A stretch of DNA of 5,201 bases. It comes from an uncultured Hyphomicrobiales bacterium. Its GTDB lineage: Bacteria > Pseudomonadota > Alphaproteobacteria > Rhizobiales > Beijerinckiaceae. The DNA lies in the NCBI GenBank assembly GCA_903916165.1, contig CAIWVR010000423.1, forward strand, positions 1 through 5,201. Direction: 5' to 3'. The notes under the pieces are model-generated. The model ran no database searches. It was not told the origin of the DNA and saw only the letters and a list, made by a program, of their open reading frames with translations. Shown here piece after piece: positions 1 through 5,201 of this stretch. The number at the start of each line of letters is the position of its first letter. Position 1 is the first letter of the stretch. The position numbers and the translations under genes were made by a program.

Positions 1-137
1 CGCCCGCTGCGCTCGCCAATGCGGTTGGCGACGCGTTTGCCGACATCAAGGCCAGCTTCAACGAGACGCCGCTGACACCGCGGCGTGTCTGGCAGGCGGC
101 ACGCGACGCCATGCTGTCCGCCGGACCGGTCGCATGA
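1..137 (+). CDS. Molybdenum hydroxylase large (molybdopterin-binding) subunit, C-terminal end, 5' partial
   Basis: The reading frame is open from the window edge to TGA at 135-137 and gives 44 residues. It includes PAALANAVGDAF and ETPLTPRRVWQA, which match the usual C-terminal tail of xanthine dehydrogenase/CO dehydrogenase (CoxL/XdhB-like) large subunits (pattern PAAxANAVxDA, then a PLTPxxV tail). In this family the large subunit holds the molybdenum-molybdopterin cofactor and does the hydroxylation in the cytoplasm. The assignment is strengthened by the FAD and 2Fe-2S subunits that follow. The stop overlaps the next start as ATGA at 134-137, so the genes are probably translationally coupled. 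The catalytic residues lie outside the window, so the subfamily (CO dehydrogenase, aldehyde oxidase, N-heterocycle dehydrogenase) cannot be decided. Confidence 0.85.
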   Translation, partial: PAALANAVGDAFADIKASFNETPLTPRRVWQAARDAMLSAGPVA

Positions 138-955
138 AGGCAGCGCCATTCCATTATGCCCGCGCAGCATCCCTGCACGCCGCGCTCGATGCGCTGGCCG
201 CCGGACCAGAGGCCCTTGTCATCTCGGGCGGACAGTCGCTCGCACCGCTTCTCAATCTGCGCATGACCCTGTGCGACACGATTGTCGACATCGGCGGGCT
301 CATTGAACTGCAGGCCTGCTGGCAGACGGACCATGTGACCCTCATTGGCGCGGGCGTCACGCATGCGATGATCGAGGACGGTCTGACGCCAGACCCCGCG
401 CATGGCATGTTGCGCAGGGCTGCTGGCAAGATCGCCTATCGCGCGGTGCGCTGCCAGGGCACGATCGGGGGCTCGCTGGCCATGGCCGATCCGGCGGCGG
501 ACTGGCCCTGCATCCTGCTGGCGCTCGGTGCCACGGCCATTCTGCGCAGCGCGCTGGGCGACAGGCGCGTCGCGCTGGATGATCTCCTGGTCGGCGTTTA
601 TGAAACCTCGCTGCGGCCGGGTGAAATCATCCAGGCCCTCGAAATTCCCAATCTTCCGCCGCAGGCGCGCGCCGCCAGCGCGAAGATCAGCCGCAAGACC
701 GGTGCCTTTGCCAATTCGATAGTGGCCGTGGTCCTGAACGGCGAAAGCTCGCGCGCGGTTCTGGGCGCAGCCGGACCACGCGCCACGATCCTGCCGCATG
801 TGTCGGCTGCTCTCGCCAGTGGATCGCCCCTTGACCAAATGACCGGGCTTGTCACGCGTGATGTCGCCGATATCCTGCCGGAACCCGATTCCTACCTGCA
901 GAGCCTGCATGAGACAAATGTGCGCCGCGCGCTCCTTGAGGTGCTTGCGCCATGA
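134..955 (+). CDS. Molybdenum hydroxylase FAD-binding medium subunit (CoxM/XdhA-FAD-like)
   Basis: A 273-residue protein, normal length for the FAD subunit of three-subunit xanthine dehydrogenase-family enzymes. It carries electrons from the 2Fe-2S subunit to the final acceptor. Two FAD-binding signatures are visible: ISGGQSLAP at residues 30-38 (family AGGQSLxP) and QGTIGGSLAMADPAADWP at 108-125 (family GTIGGxxAxxDPxxDxP). The C-terminal part (about 165-270) fits the CO dehydrogenase flavoprotein C-terminal domain and ends in an ETNVRRAL segment. There is no insertion carrying extra cysteines, unlike the 4Fe-4S-bearing medium subunit of 4-hydroxybenzoyl-CoA reductase. The ATG at 134 overlaps the upstream stop by 4 nt and has no clear Shine-Dalgarno, so it probably relies on coupling. 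Its own TGA overlaps the next start (ATGA 952-955). Confidence 0.93.
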   Translation: MKAAPFHYARAASLHAALDALAAGPEALVISGGQSLAPLLNLRMTLCDTIVDIGGLIELQACWQTDHVTLIGAGVTHAMIEDGLTPDPAHGMLRRAAGKIAYRAVRCQGTIGGSLAMADPAADWPCILLALGATAILRSALGDRRVALDDLLVGVYETSLRPGEIIQALEIPNLPPQARAASAKISRKTGAFANSIVAVVLNGESSRAVLGAAGPRATILPHVSAALASGSPLDQMTGLVTRDVADILPEPDSYLQSLHETNVRRALLEVLAP

Positions 956-1428
956 CCCTCGTCAGCATGAATGTCAACGGCAAGACGTTTGCGCGTGAGA
1001 TCGAGGACCGCACGGGCCTTGCCGATTTCCTGCGGGAAGACTGCAACCTGACGGCGACGCATCTGGGCTGCGAACATGGCGTCTGCGGCGCCTGCAGTGT
1101 GATGATCGACGGCGTGCTCGCGCGCGCCTGCCTGAAGTTCGCCGTCCAGTGCGCGGGCCGTGACGTGCAAACCCTTGAAGGGTTTGAGACGGATGCCACG
1201 ATGGGCGCGCTTCGGCGCGCCTTTCACGAAGAACACGCTTTGCAATGCGGCTTTTGCACGTCCGGGATGCTGATCAGCGCCCGCGATCTGCTCCTGCGTC
1301 AGCCGCAGCCGACAGAAAGTGACATCCGGGACGCGCTGGCAGGCAATATCTGCAGGTGCACCGGCTATTCCGGAATCGTTCGTGCGGTCCAGCTTGCCGC
1401 GGTGCGGCTGACCGAAATTGGAGGGTGA
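952..1428 (+). CDS. Molybdenum hydroxylase 2Fe-2S small subunit (CoxS-like)
   Basis: A 158-residue iron-sulfur subunit that passes electrons from the molybdenum site to FAD. The N-terminal plant-ferredoxin-type cluster is bound by C40, C45, C48 and C60 (GCEHGVCGACSV at 39-50, then RAC). The second, helical [2Fe-2S] domain has C99 and C102 in QCGFCTSGML and C134 and C136 in NICRCTGY. All eight cysteine ligands are present, so the subunit appears intact. Length is standard for the family. There is no export signal, so the enzyme is cytoplasmic. ATG 952 is preferred because of the 4-nt overlap with the FAD gene and a GAGG at 938-941; ATG 967 is the only other nearby option. The small subunit is followed after 1 nt by the transporter genes. 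Confidence 0.95.
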   Translation: MTLVSMNVNGKTFAREIEDRTGLADFLREDCNLTATHLGCEHGVCGACSVMIDGVLARACLKFAVQCAGRDVQTLEGFETDATMGALRRAFHEEHALQCGFCTSGMLISARDLLLRQPQPTESDIRDALAGNICRCTGYSGIVRAVQLAAVRLTEIGG

Positions 1429-1429
1429 G

Positions 1430-2479
1430 ATGGTGACGAAGCTTTTTGATCTGACGCGCCGGCAGACCCTGCTGTCCGGAGCTGCCGCCGCTGCGGGGGT
1501 TCTGGCACCCGCCACACGCGCCTTCGCCCAATCGGCGGATGCGGTGAAGCTGGCCCTTGAATTCAGAATTTACGGAGGCAATGCGCCAAGCTTCTATGCG
1601 ATCGAGCGCGGAATTTTTAAAGATCTGAATCTCAATGTCACGGCAGATGGCTCATCAGGTTCCGGCGAGGCGATCACGAGAGTGGCCTCAGGGGCCTATG
1701 AATTCGGCCTCGCCGACGCATCGGCTGTCGTCGAGTTTGCCGGACGCAATCCCGATGCGGCACCCAAGATCATCATGCCGATCTTCGACGTCTTCCCGGC
1801 CGTGGTTCTCAGTCTCAAGCGGAAGCCGATCAGGTCGCTGCAGGATCTCGTCGGCGCCAAGCTTGGCGTTGGCACGGCGGACGCGGGGTCGAAAATCCTG
1901 CCGGCCCTGTTCGCGCGCAACAACATCGACCCCAAGAGCGTCAATCGCATCACCCTGGATGTGAAGCTGCGTGACACGATGTTGCTCAGGGGGGATGTCG
2001 ATGCCGTGATCGCCTTTGACTATACGGCTATTTTCAACCTGATGGACAATGGCATTCCGATCGAGGATGTGACGCTGCTCTATTATCACAGCTTCGGCTT
2101 CAACTTTTTCGGCAATTCCCTGATCACCAGCCCACAGATGATCAAGGACAAGCCGGATGTCGTGAAGCGCATGGCGCTCGGCATTGCGCGATCCTGGACG
2201 GGCGCACACAAGAACCGTGACCAGGCGACCGAGGCCGTGATGAAACGCGACAAGCTGCTCAATCCGAAGATCGAACGGGCGCGCATGGACTGGGTCATCG
2301 ACCGGCTGATCCGTACGGAAAATGTGCGCAAGAACGGCCTTGGCGCTTTCGAAATGAAGCGTGTCGAGGAATCGATTGGCGTTCTCGCAGACGGTCTTGG
2401 CCTTCCCGTGAGGCCGACGCCGCAGAGCCTGCTCGACCTGACTTTCATGCCGGCCGCATCCGACCGGGCGATGGGCTGA
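1430..2479 (+). CDS. ABC transporter substrate-binding protein, NMT1/THI5-like, Tat-exported
   Basis: A 349-residue periplasmic binding protein. The N-terminus has a twin-arginine signal: LTRRQTLLSG at residues 8-17, an Ala-rich hydrophobic stretch, and a probable cleavage after AFA at 31-33. The mature part follows the NMT1/THI5/SsuA pattern: a start near NAPSFYAIERGIFKD (51-65), a GSGEAITRVASGAYEFG stretch (77-93) and a second-lobe segment beginning at about 135 (SLQDLVGAKLGVGTADAGS). The family binds small organics such as sulfonates, nitrate and pyrimidine precursors. The ligand here is unknown, but the gene order suggests the substrate of the upstream hydroxylase. ATG 1430 is chosen because GGAGGG (1420-1425) sits just before it. 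An in-frame TTG at 1418 would overlap the previous gene but would place the Shine-Dalgarno inside the coding region; GTG 1433 is also possible. Confidence 0.9.
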   Translation: MVTKLFDLTRRQTLLSGAAAAAGVLAPATRAFAQSADAVKLALEFRIYGGNAPSFYAIERGIFKDLNLNVTADGSSGSGEAITRVASGAYEFGLADASAVVEFAGRNPDAAPKIIMPIFDVFPAVVLSLKRKPIRSLQDLVGAKLGVGTADAGSKILPALFARNNIDPKSVNRITLDVKLRDTMLLRGDVDAVIAFDYTAIFNLMDNGIPIEDVTLLYYHSFGFNFFGNSLITSPQMIKDKPDVVKRMALGIARSWTGAHKNRDQATEAVMKRDKLLNPKIERARMDWVIDRLIRTENVRKNGLGAFEMKRVEESIGVLADGLGLPVRPTPQSLLDLTFMPAASDRAMG

Positions 2480-2492
2480 GAGAGGCCGGGAC

Positions 2493-3344
2493 ATGTCGAC
2501 CTTGCAGCAGAGCATGGCTTCGGACGCTTTCGTCGCGTTCGAAGACGTTGCGCTCAGATACGGGGATGAGAACGGCACACTCGCCTTGTCCGCCGTGAAC
2601 CTTTCCATCCAGAAGGGCCAGTTCGCGGCCATTGTCGGGCCGTCGGGCTGCGGCAAGTCGTCGTTCATGAAACTGGCGACCGGGCTGTGCCTGCCAACGT
2701 CCGGGTCGATCCGTGTCGCCGGCGCGCCCGTGAAAGGGCCGCTGAAGATCACGGGCATGGCGTTTCAGAATCCGACGCTTCTGCCCTGGCGGGACACTTT
2801 GGGCAATGTCATGCTTCCGCTCGAGATCGTCCAGCCCCATCGGAGTCGCCTGAGAGCCGAGCGAGACCATTATGAAGCTCACGCAAAGGCTATTCTGGCG
2901 ACAGTGGGCCTGGCCGGGTTCGAGCAGAAACACCCGTGGATGCTGTCGGGCGGGATGCAGCAGCGCGTGAGTCTTTGTCGCTCTCTCATTCACGATCCCC
3001 AGCTTCTCATGCTCGACGAACCCTTCGCGGCGCTTGATGCTTTCACGCGCGAGGAACTCTGGTCGGTCTTGCAGGATCTGTGGATGGAGAAGCAATTCAC
3101 CTGTATTCTCGTGACCCATGATCTGCGCGAGGCAGCCTTTCTGGCCGACGTGGTCTTTGTCATGTCCGCGCGGCCCGGGCGCGTGATCTCGACGCATCCG
3201 GTGGACCTCCCGCGCCCGCGGACGGTCGACAGCACCTTTGATCCTCGGTTCACGGAGATCGTCCAGAAGATCCGGTCAGAGATCGCTCAGGGTCGCAAGG
3301 ACGCTGCGGCGCAAGCGAGCGCAGTGCAGGGGGTGGAATCATGA
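2493..3344 (+). CDS. ABC transporter ATP-binding protein (SsuB/TauB-type)
   Basis: A 283-residue ATPase that powers import from the cytoplasmic face of the membrane. All the key motifs are visible: Walker A GPSGCGKSS (49-57), Q-loop Q92 in FQNPTLLPWRD, signature LSGGMQQR (151-158), Walker B LLMLDEP (171-177), D-loop ALD (180-182) and switch histidine H209 in ILVTHD. The LPWRD segment after the Q-loop is characteristic of the nitrate/sulfonate/taurine (SsuB/TauB) group, which fits the NMT1-like binding protein upstream. The last 30 or so residues are an Ala- and charge-rich tail without a known domain. It starts 13 nt after the binding-protein stop, with GAGAGAGG at 2478-2485 as ribosome binding site, and its TGA overlaps the permease start (ATGA 3341-3344). 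Confidence 0.95.
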   Translation: MSTLQQSMASDAFVAFEDVALRYGDENGTLALSAVNLSIQKGQFAAIVGPSGCGKSSFMKLATGLCLPTSGSIRVAGAPVKGPLKITGMAFQNPTLLPWRDTLGNVMLPLEIVQPHRSRLRAERDHYEAHAKAILATVGLAGFEQKHPWMLSGGMQQRVSLCRSLIHDPQLLMLDEPFAALDAFTREELWSVLQDLWMEKQFTCILVTHDLREAAFLADVVFVMSARPGRVISTHPVDLPRPRTVDSTFDPRFTEIVQKIRSEIAQGRKDAAAQASAVQGVES

Positions 3345-4129
3345 CGCCAAAGCAGCAGAGGCTTGCTGAAAAAGCCGCGCCCTGGGTGGTGATCGCTGGA
3401 TTGCTCACCCTGTGGCAGGCGGCCATTCTCATCTTCAACCCCAAGCCATTCATCCTTCCCTCGCCCCTGCTCGTCTACCACTCGTTTCTTGCCTATCGCG
3501 AACCGATCATGGAACATGCAATCTTCACTCTCACCAACACCCTGATCGGTTTTGCCATCGGTATTGTGGTGGGCGGACTGCTTGGTATTTTCATCGGCAT
3601 GTCGCGCTTGATCTATGCGGGCTTCTACCCATTGCTGATCGGCATCAACTCCGTCCCGAAAGCAGCTGTCGTTCCGGTGCTTGTCATCTGGCTCGGCATT
3701 GGGTCTCCACCAGCCATTGCGACTGCTTTCCTGCTTTCATTTTTTCCGATAGCAGTGAATGTGGCGGCGGGCCTTGCGACCGTGGAGCCGGAACTCGAAG
3801 ATGTGCTGCGGTCCCTTGGTGCATCAAAGTTCGACGTGCTGACCAAGATCAGCCTGCCGCGCAGCCTTCCTTATTTCTTCGCGTCGCTGAAAGTTGCCGT
3901 GACGCTCGCCTTCGTCGGTACGGTGATTTCAGAAACGCTCGCGTCGAATGACGGCATTGGCTATATGATGCTGCAGGCGGCATCGCAGTTCCGGACGCCG
4001 CTGATGTTTGCCGGGCTGATCGTCATCGCCGCCATGGGCATCGGGACCTATTTGGTGTGTGCCTTTATCGAGGTGCGCATGACGGGATGGTCCGTCCGCA
4101 AGCCGACCCCCTCCGTTGGCGGCGGCTGA
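3341..4129 (+). CDS. ABC transporter permease (SsuC/TauC-type)
   Basis: A 262-residue inner-membrane permease of the BPD_transp_1 family. Hydrophobic segments lie at about residues 14-32, 65-87, 92-120 (interrupted), 122-145, 183-199 and 222-243, giving five to six membrane spans. The cytoplasmic EAA loop that docks on the ATPase is clear: EDVLRSLGAS (153-162) followed by ISLP (170-173), with the conserved G160 and the spacing G-x9-I-x-LP. The segment NSVPKAAVVPVLVIWLGIG (103-121) is typical of SsuC/TauC permeases. It presumably works as a homodimer, since only one permease gene is present. AGGGGG at 3328-3333 is a good ribosome binding site, 7 nt before ATG 3341. This is the last gene of the operon; a hairpin follows 14 nt after the stop. 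Confidence 0.95.
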   Translation: MTPKQQRLAEKAAPWVVIAGLLTLWQAAILIFNPKPFILPSPLLVYHSFLAYREPIMEHAIFTLTNTLIGFAIGIVVGGLLGIFIGMSRLIYAGFYPLLIGINSVPKAAVVPVLVIWLGIGSPPAIATAFLLSFFPIAVNVAAGLATVEPELEDVLRSLGASKFDVLTKISLPRSLPYFFASLKVAVTLAFVGTVISETLASNDGIGYMMLQAASQFRTPLMFAGLIVIAAMGIGTYLVCAFIEVRMTGWSVRKPTPSVGGG

Positions 4130-4143
4130 TCTGAGCCTCTCTT

Positions 4144-4168
4144 TCAGGTGCCCTTGTCGGGCACCTGA
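4144..4168 (+). terminator. Hairpin terminator closing the hydroxylase-transporter operon
   Basis: A perfect 10-bp stem (TCAGGTGCCC paired with GGGCACCTGA) with the 5-nt loop TTGTC begins 14 nt after the permease stop. Only two T residues follow before the sequence becomes mixed, so this is not a textbook rho-independent terminator. It may terminate weakly or mainly protect the 3' end of the mRNA. Its position directly after the operon's last gene supports an end-of-transcript role. Confidence 0.6.
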
Positions 4169-4211
4169 TTACGGCAAGCGCCACATCCCGCAAAGCATGT
4201 TCGCCCGCAGC

Positions 4212-4226
4212 CCGCGTGTTACGCGG
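4212..4226. repeat. Short inverted repeat CCGCGT-GTT-ACGCGG
   Basis: Two perfect 6-bp arms are separated by 3 nt. It could form a small GC-rich hairpin in RNA or serve as a protein-binding dyad. No T-run follows, so it is a poor terminator. Such a short dyad can arise by chance in GC-rich DNA. Confidence 0.35.
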
Positions 4227-4295
4227 CACCTGACCTCCGTCGTCGTGGATGTGGTCCCAAATGCCGCAATTCTCTTCACTCATGATGTTCGAGAA

Positions 4296-4309
4296 GCGCT
4301 TTAAAGCGC
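4296..4309. repeat. 14-bp perfect palindrome GCGCTTTAAAGCGC
   Basis: The 14 bases are fully self-complementary with no spacer, a shape typical of a dimeric regulator's operator rather than of an RNA hairpin. A related sequence, AAGCAGCTTTAAA, lies at 4351-4363, about 57 nt downstream of AAGCGCTTTAAA (4294-4305, with an extra A). The two could be a strong and a weak site. No regulator gene is in the window, so this remains a candidate. Confidence 0.35.
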
Positions 4310-4406
4310 ATCCCTCAGCACCTCTGTGCGTCGCATGCCGGACCCAAAGCAAGCAGCTTTAAAAACAGTCAGATGCCGCGTTAAGTACCTGCTGAAATTC
4401 ATGATC

Positions 4407-4433
4407 TCGACAGGTCAGGGCGTGGATGATAAT
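4407..4433 (+). promoter_or_regulatory. Possible sigma70-type promoter upstream of the small secreted protein gene
   Basis: TCGACA (4407-4412) matches the -35 consensus at 5 of 6 bases and GATAAT (4428-4433) matches the -10 consensus at 5 of 6. The 15-nt spacer is shorter than the usual 17; TAATTT at 4430-4435 would give 17. It sits at the start of the AT-richer stretch and would give a leader of roughly 170 nt before ATG 4612. It is judged by eye only. Confidence 0.25.
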
Positions 4434-4611
4434 TTAAGAAGGCCTGATGTTAAAAGCACTGATCAAGAAACATTGTTTTCATCGGAAGGTCAGCAGTAAC
4501 GGGGCGAGCCATCATACTTGTTACGGGATTGCGCAAAAAACAAGCTCATGGAGCGATGAAGTTTGATGGTTTTGTGAGCATGTAAATCATCTCGTTCAAA
4601 GTGAGGGGATC

Positions 4612-4830
4612 ATGAAAAAATATGTCGCAATTCTATGTCTAGCAGTCGGTTTTATCGGTCTTGAAGCCAGCCAGGCCAGTGCGGCTTACTGCGAAGCACG
4701 TGGCACAACTGGAGCTTCAGGGTGGGGCCGTTCCGCAAATCTTGGGCAGGCTCGACGCATAGCCTTGCGCGAATGCGCCATACGGACTCCCCGGCGAGCG
4801 GTATGCCGGATCATGTACTGCAACCGCTAG
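4612..4830 (+). CDS. Small secreted four-cysteine protein
   Basis: A 72-residue protein of unknown function. Residues 1-25 form a Sec signal peptide (KK, hydrophobic core AILCLAVGFIGL, probable cleavage after ASAA). The mature part is only about 47 residues and is basic. It has C27, C55, C65 and C70, which could make two disulfides in the periplasm or outside the cell. The order C-x-A-R, SGWGRS, A-x3-ALRECA-x-RTP, CRI-x2-C resembles small hypothetical proteins I recall from Bradyrhizobium/Rhodopseudomonas relatives and a minimal version of DUF4189-like domains; this is recollection, not a search. AGGGG at 4604-4608 lies just before ATG 4612. It stands alone, about 480 nt after the operon, and probably has its own promoter. 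Confidence 0.75.
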   Translation: MKKYVAILCLAVGFIGLEASQASAAYCEARGTTGASGWGRSANLGQARRIALRECAIRTPRRAVCRIMYCNR

Positions 4831-4890
4831 GGCTGAAGGCCCCATTGCTTATGCGGCCGGTTGCGCGACATGTGTCATGAGCGCTCCGGT

Positions 4891-4931
4891 TCGCCCGTTT
4901 GATGGTGACGCCCCAAGCTGCGGGCGATTTT
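4891..4931 (+). terminator. Possible rho-independent terminator after the small secreted protein gene
   Basis: A perfect 7-bp GC-rich stem (TCGCCCG at 4891-4897 and CGGGCGA at 4921-4927) is followed directly by TTTT at 4928-4931. The loop is long (23 nt), which weakens the call. It lies 60 nt after the stop at 4830 and just before the next gene, so it would separate the two transcripts. Confidence 0.4.
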
Positions 4932-4949
4932 GAAAGGTAAAAATTTCAC

Positions 4950-5201
4950 ATGTCTTCTATCGAAAACCGCACCCTTTCAGCGCGACTTCGTAGCGCCTTT
5001 CAGAGCCTCGTTTTCGCATTCGTGGCCTTTACCGCATCGCTGGCTGCGGCGAACGACACGTCGGGGCTACAGCGGTTTGAGGCCATCCTGCCGGCCTTGC
5101 AGGGTGAATTGAAAACCGGTGGTGCGGAATTGCGCGTCGGGTCAATGACGCAAATCGGCGTCAATGGTTTCGCCCTGAATGATTTTGTCCTGACCTGGCC
5201 C
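4950..5201 (+). CDS. Exported protein of unknown function, N-terminal part, 3' partial
   Basis: An open frame of 84 codons runs from ATG 4950 to the window end without a stop. The N-terminus looks like a signal peptide: basic residues (R7, R12, R14), a hydrophobic core SLVFAFVAFTASLAAA at 19-34, and a likely cleavage near ASLAAA/N35. The mature start (about 35-84) includes RFEAILPALQGELKTGGAEL and IGVNGFALNDFVLTWP, suggesting a beta-rich periplasmic or outer-membrane-associated domain, but I do not recognise a family. AAAGGT at 4933-4938 is a moderate ribosome binding site, 11 nt upstream. The sequence has ordinary coding character (G/C often at third positions in the second half). Its full length and function need the sequence beyond the window. 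Confidence 0.7.
   Translation, partial: MSSIENRTLSARLRSAFQSLVFAFVAFTASLAAANDTSGLQRFEAILPALQGELKTGGAELRVGSMTQIGVNGFALNDFVLTWP

Larger units (their letters stand above)
4169..4611. other. Intergenic region without a convincing gene
   Basis: About 440 nt lie between the operon's hairpin and the next gene. Short frames exist on both strands but none has a ribosome binding site and a protein-like sequence together. The first part is GC-rich and holds an inverted repeat (4212-4226) and a 14-bp palindrome (4296-4309). From about 4381 the base composition falls to roughly 42% GC (101 of 240 bases in 4381-4620), which fits promoter and leader DNA for the downstream small gene. I see no tRNA, rRNA, CRISPR array or insertion-sequence end here. 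A small RNA cannot be excluded by eye. Confidence 0.6.

Noticed and set aside
1688..2758. A long open frame (356 codons) on the minus strand opposite the binding-protein and ATPase genes
   Set aside because: It lies antisense to two genes with full family motifs, shows no recognisable domain and is rich in R, H and P. It is a by-product of GC-rich codon use on the real strand.
2445..3197. A 250-codon minus-strand frame opposite the ABC ATPase gene
   Set aside because: The plus strand encodes every ATPase motif here; the antisense frame has no motif and no separate gene context.
4116..4304. A plus-strand frame of 62 codons after the permease
   Set aside because: It starts with a non-ATG codon inside the permease gene and reads through the hairpin. 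Only its last 11 residues look protein-like, and these are reported as a possible relic.
4065..4352. A minus-strand frame of 95 codons spanning the operon end and intergenic region
   Set aside because: It runs through the terminator hairpin into the permease gene, lacks a ribosome binding site at its start and resembles nothing I recognise.
4830..4842. Small hairpin GGGC-TGAAG-GCCC right after the small gene
   Set aside because: The stem is only 4 bp and no T-run follows; the stem at 4891-4927 with TTTT is a better terminator candidate.
4930..5112. A 60-codon frame overlapping the start of the last gene
   Set aside because: It uses a TTG start and ends at 5112, while the other frame from ATG 4950 has a signal peptide, a ribosome binding site and stays open to the window end.

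Overview
The window looks like chromosomal DNA from a GC-rich alphaproteobacterium, most likely a Hyphomicrobiales member (Bradyrhizobium or Rhodopseudomonas-like). Three things point there: coding GC of roughly 60% in the lines I counted, tightly overlapping ATGA-coupled genes, and a small secreted Cys protein of a type I associate with that group. The placement is inference from gene style, not from a marker gene.

Positions 1-4129 are one plus-strand operon, cut at its 5' end. It opens with the last 44 codons of a molybdopterin-binding (large) subunit of a xanthine dehydrogenase/CO dehydrogenase-type molybdenum hydroxylase. The FAD-binding medium subunit (134-955) and the two-[2Fe-2S] small subunit (952-1428) follow. 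Directly behind are a Tat-exported NMT1/THI5-like substrate-binding protein (1430-2479), an ABC ATPase (2493-3344) and an SsuC/TauC-type permease (3341-4129). Gaps run from -4 to +13 nt, and a 10-bp hairpin at 4144-4168 closes the unit. The layout suggests that one transcript makes an importer for a small, probably heterocyclic or aldehyde-type organic compound and the cytoplasmic enzyme that hydroxylates or oxidises it. The actual substrate cannot be read from this window.

Positions 4130-4611 are noncoding. They hold the terminator hairpin, a short inverted repeat, a 14-bp perfect palindrome, a short ABC-ATPase-like peptide relic that may be chance, and a sharp drop to about 42% GC (4381-4620) with a possible sigma70-type promoter.

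Positions 4612-4830 encode a 72-residue secreted protein with four cysteines in the mature part, followed by a possible terminator (4891-4931). At 4950 a further gene starts with a signal peptide and runs off the window end; I do not recognise it. Nothing here is a clearly new system. The points most worth following are the hydroxylase-transporter pairing and the small Cys protein.
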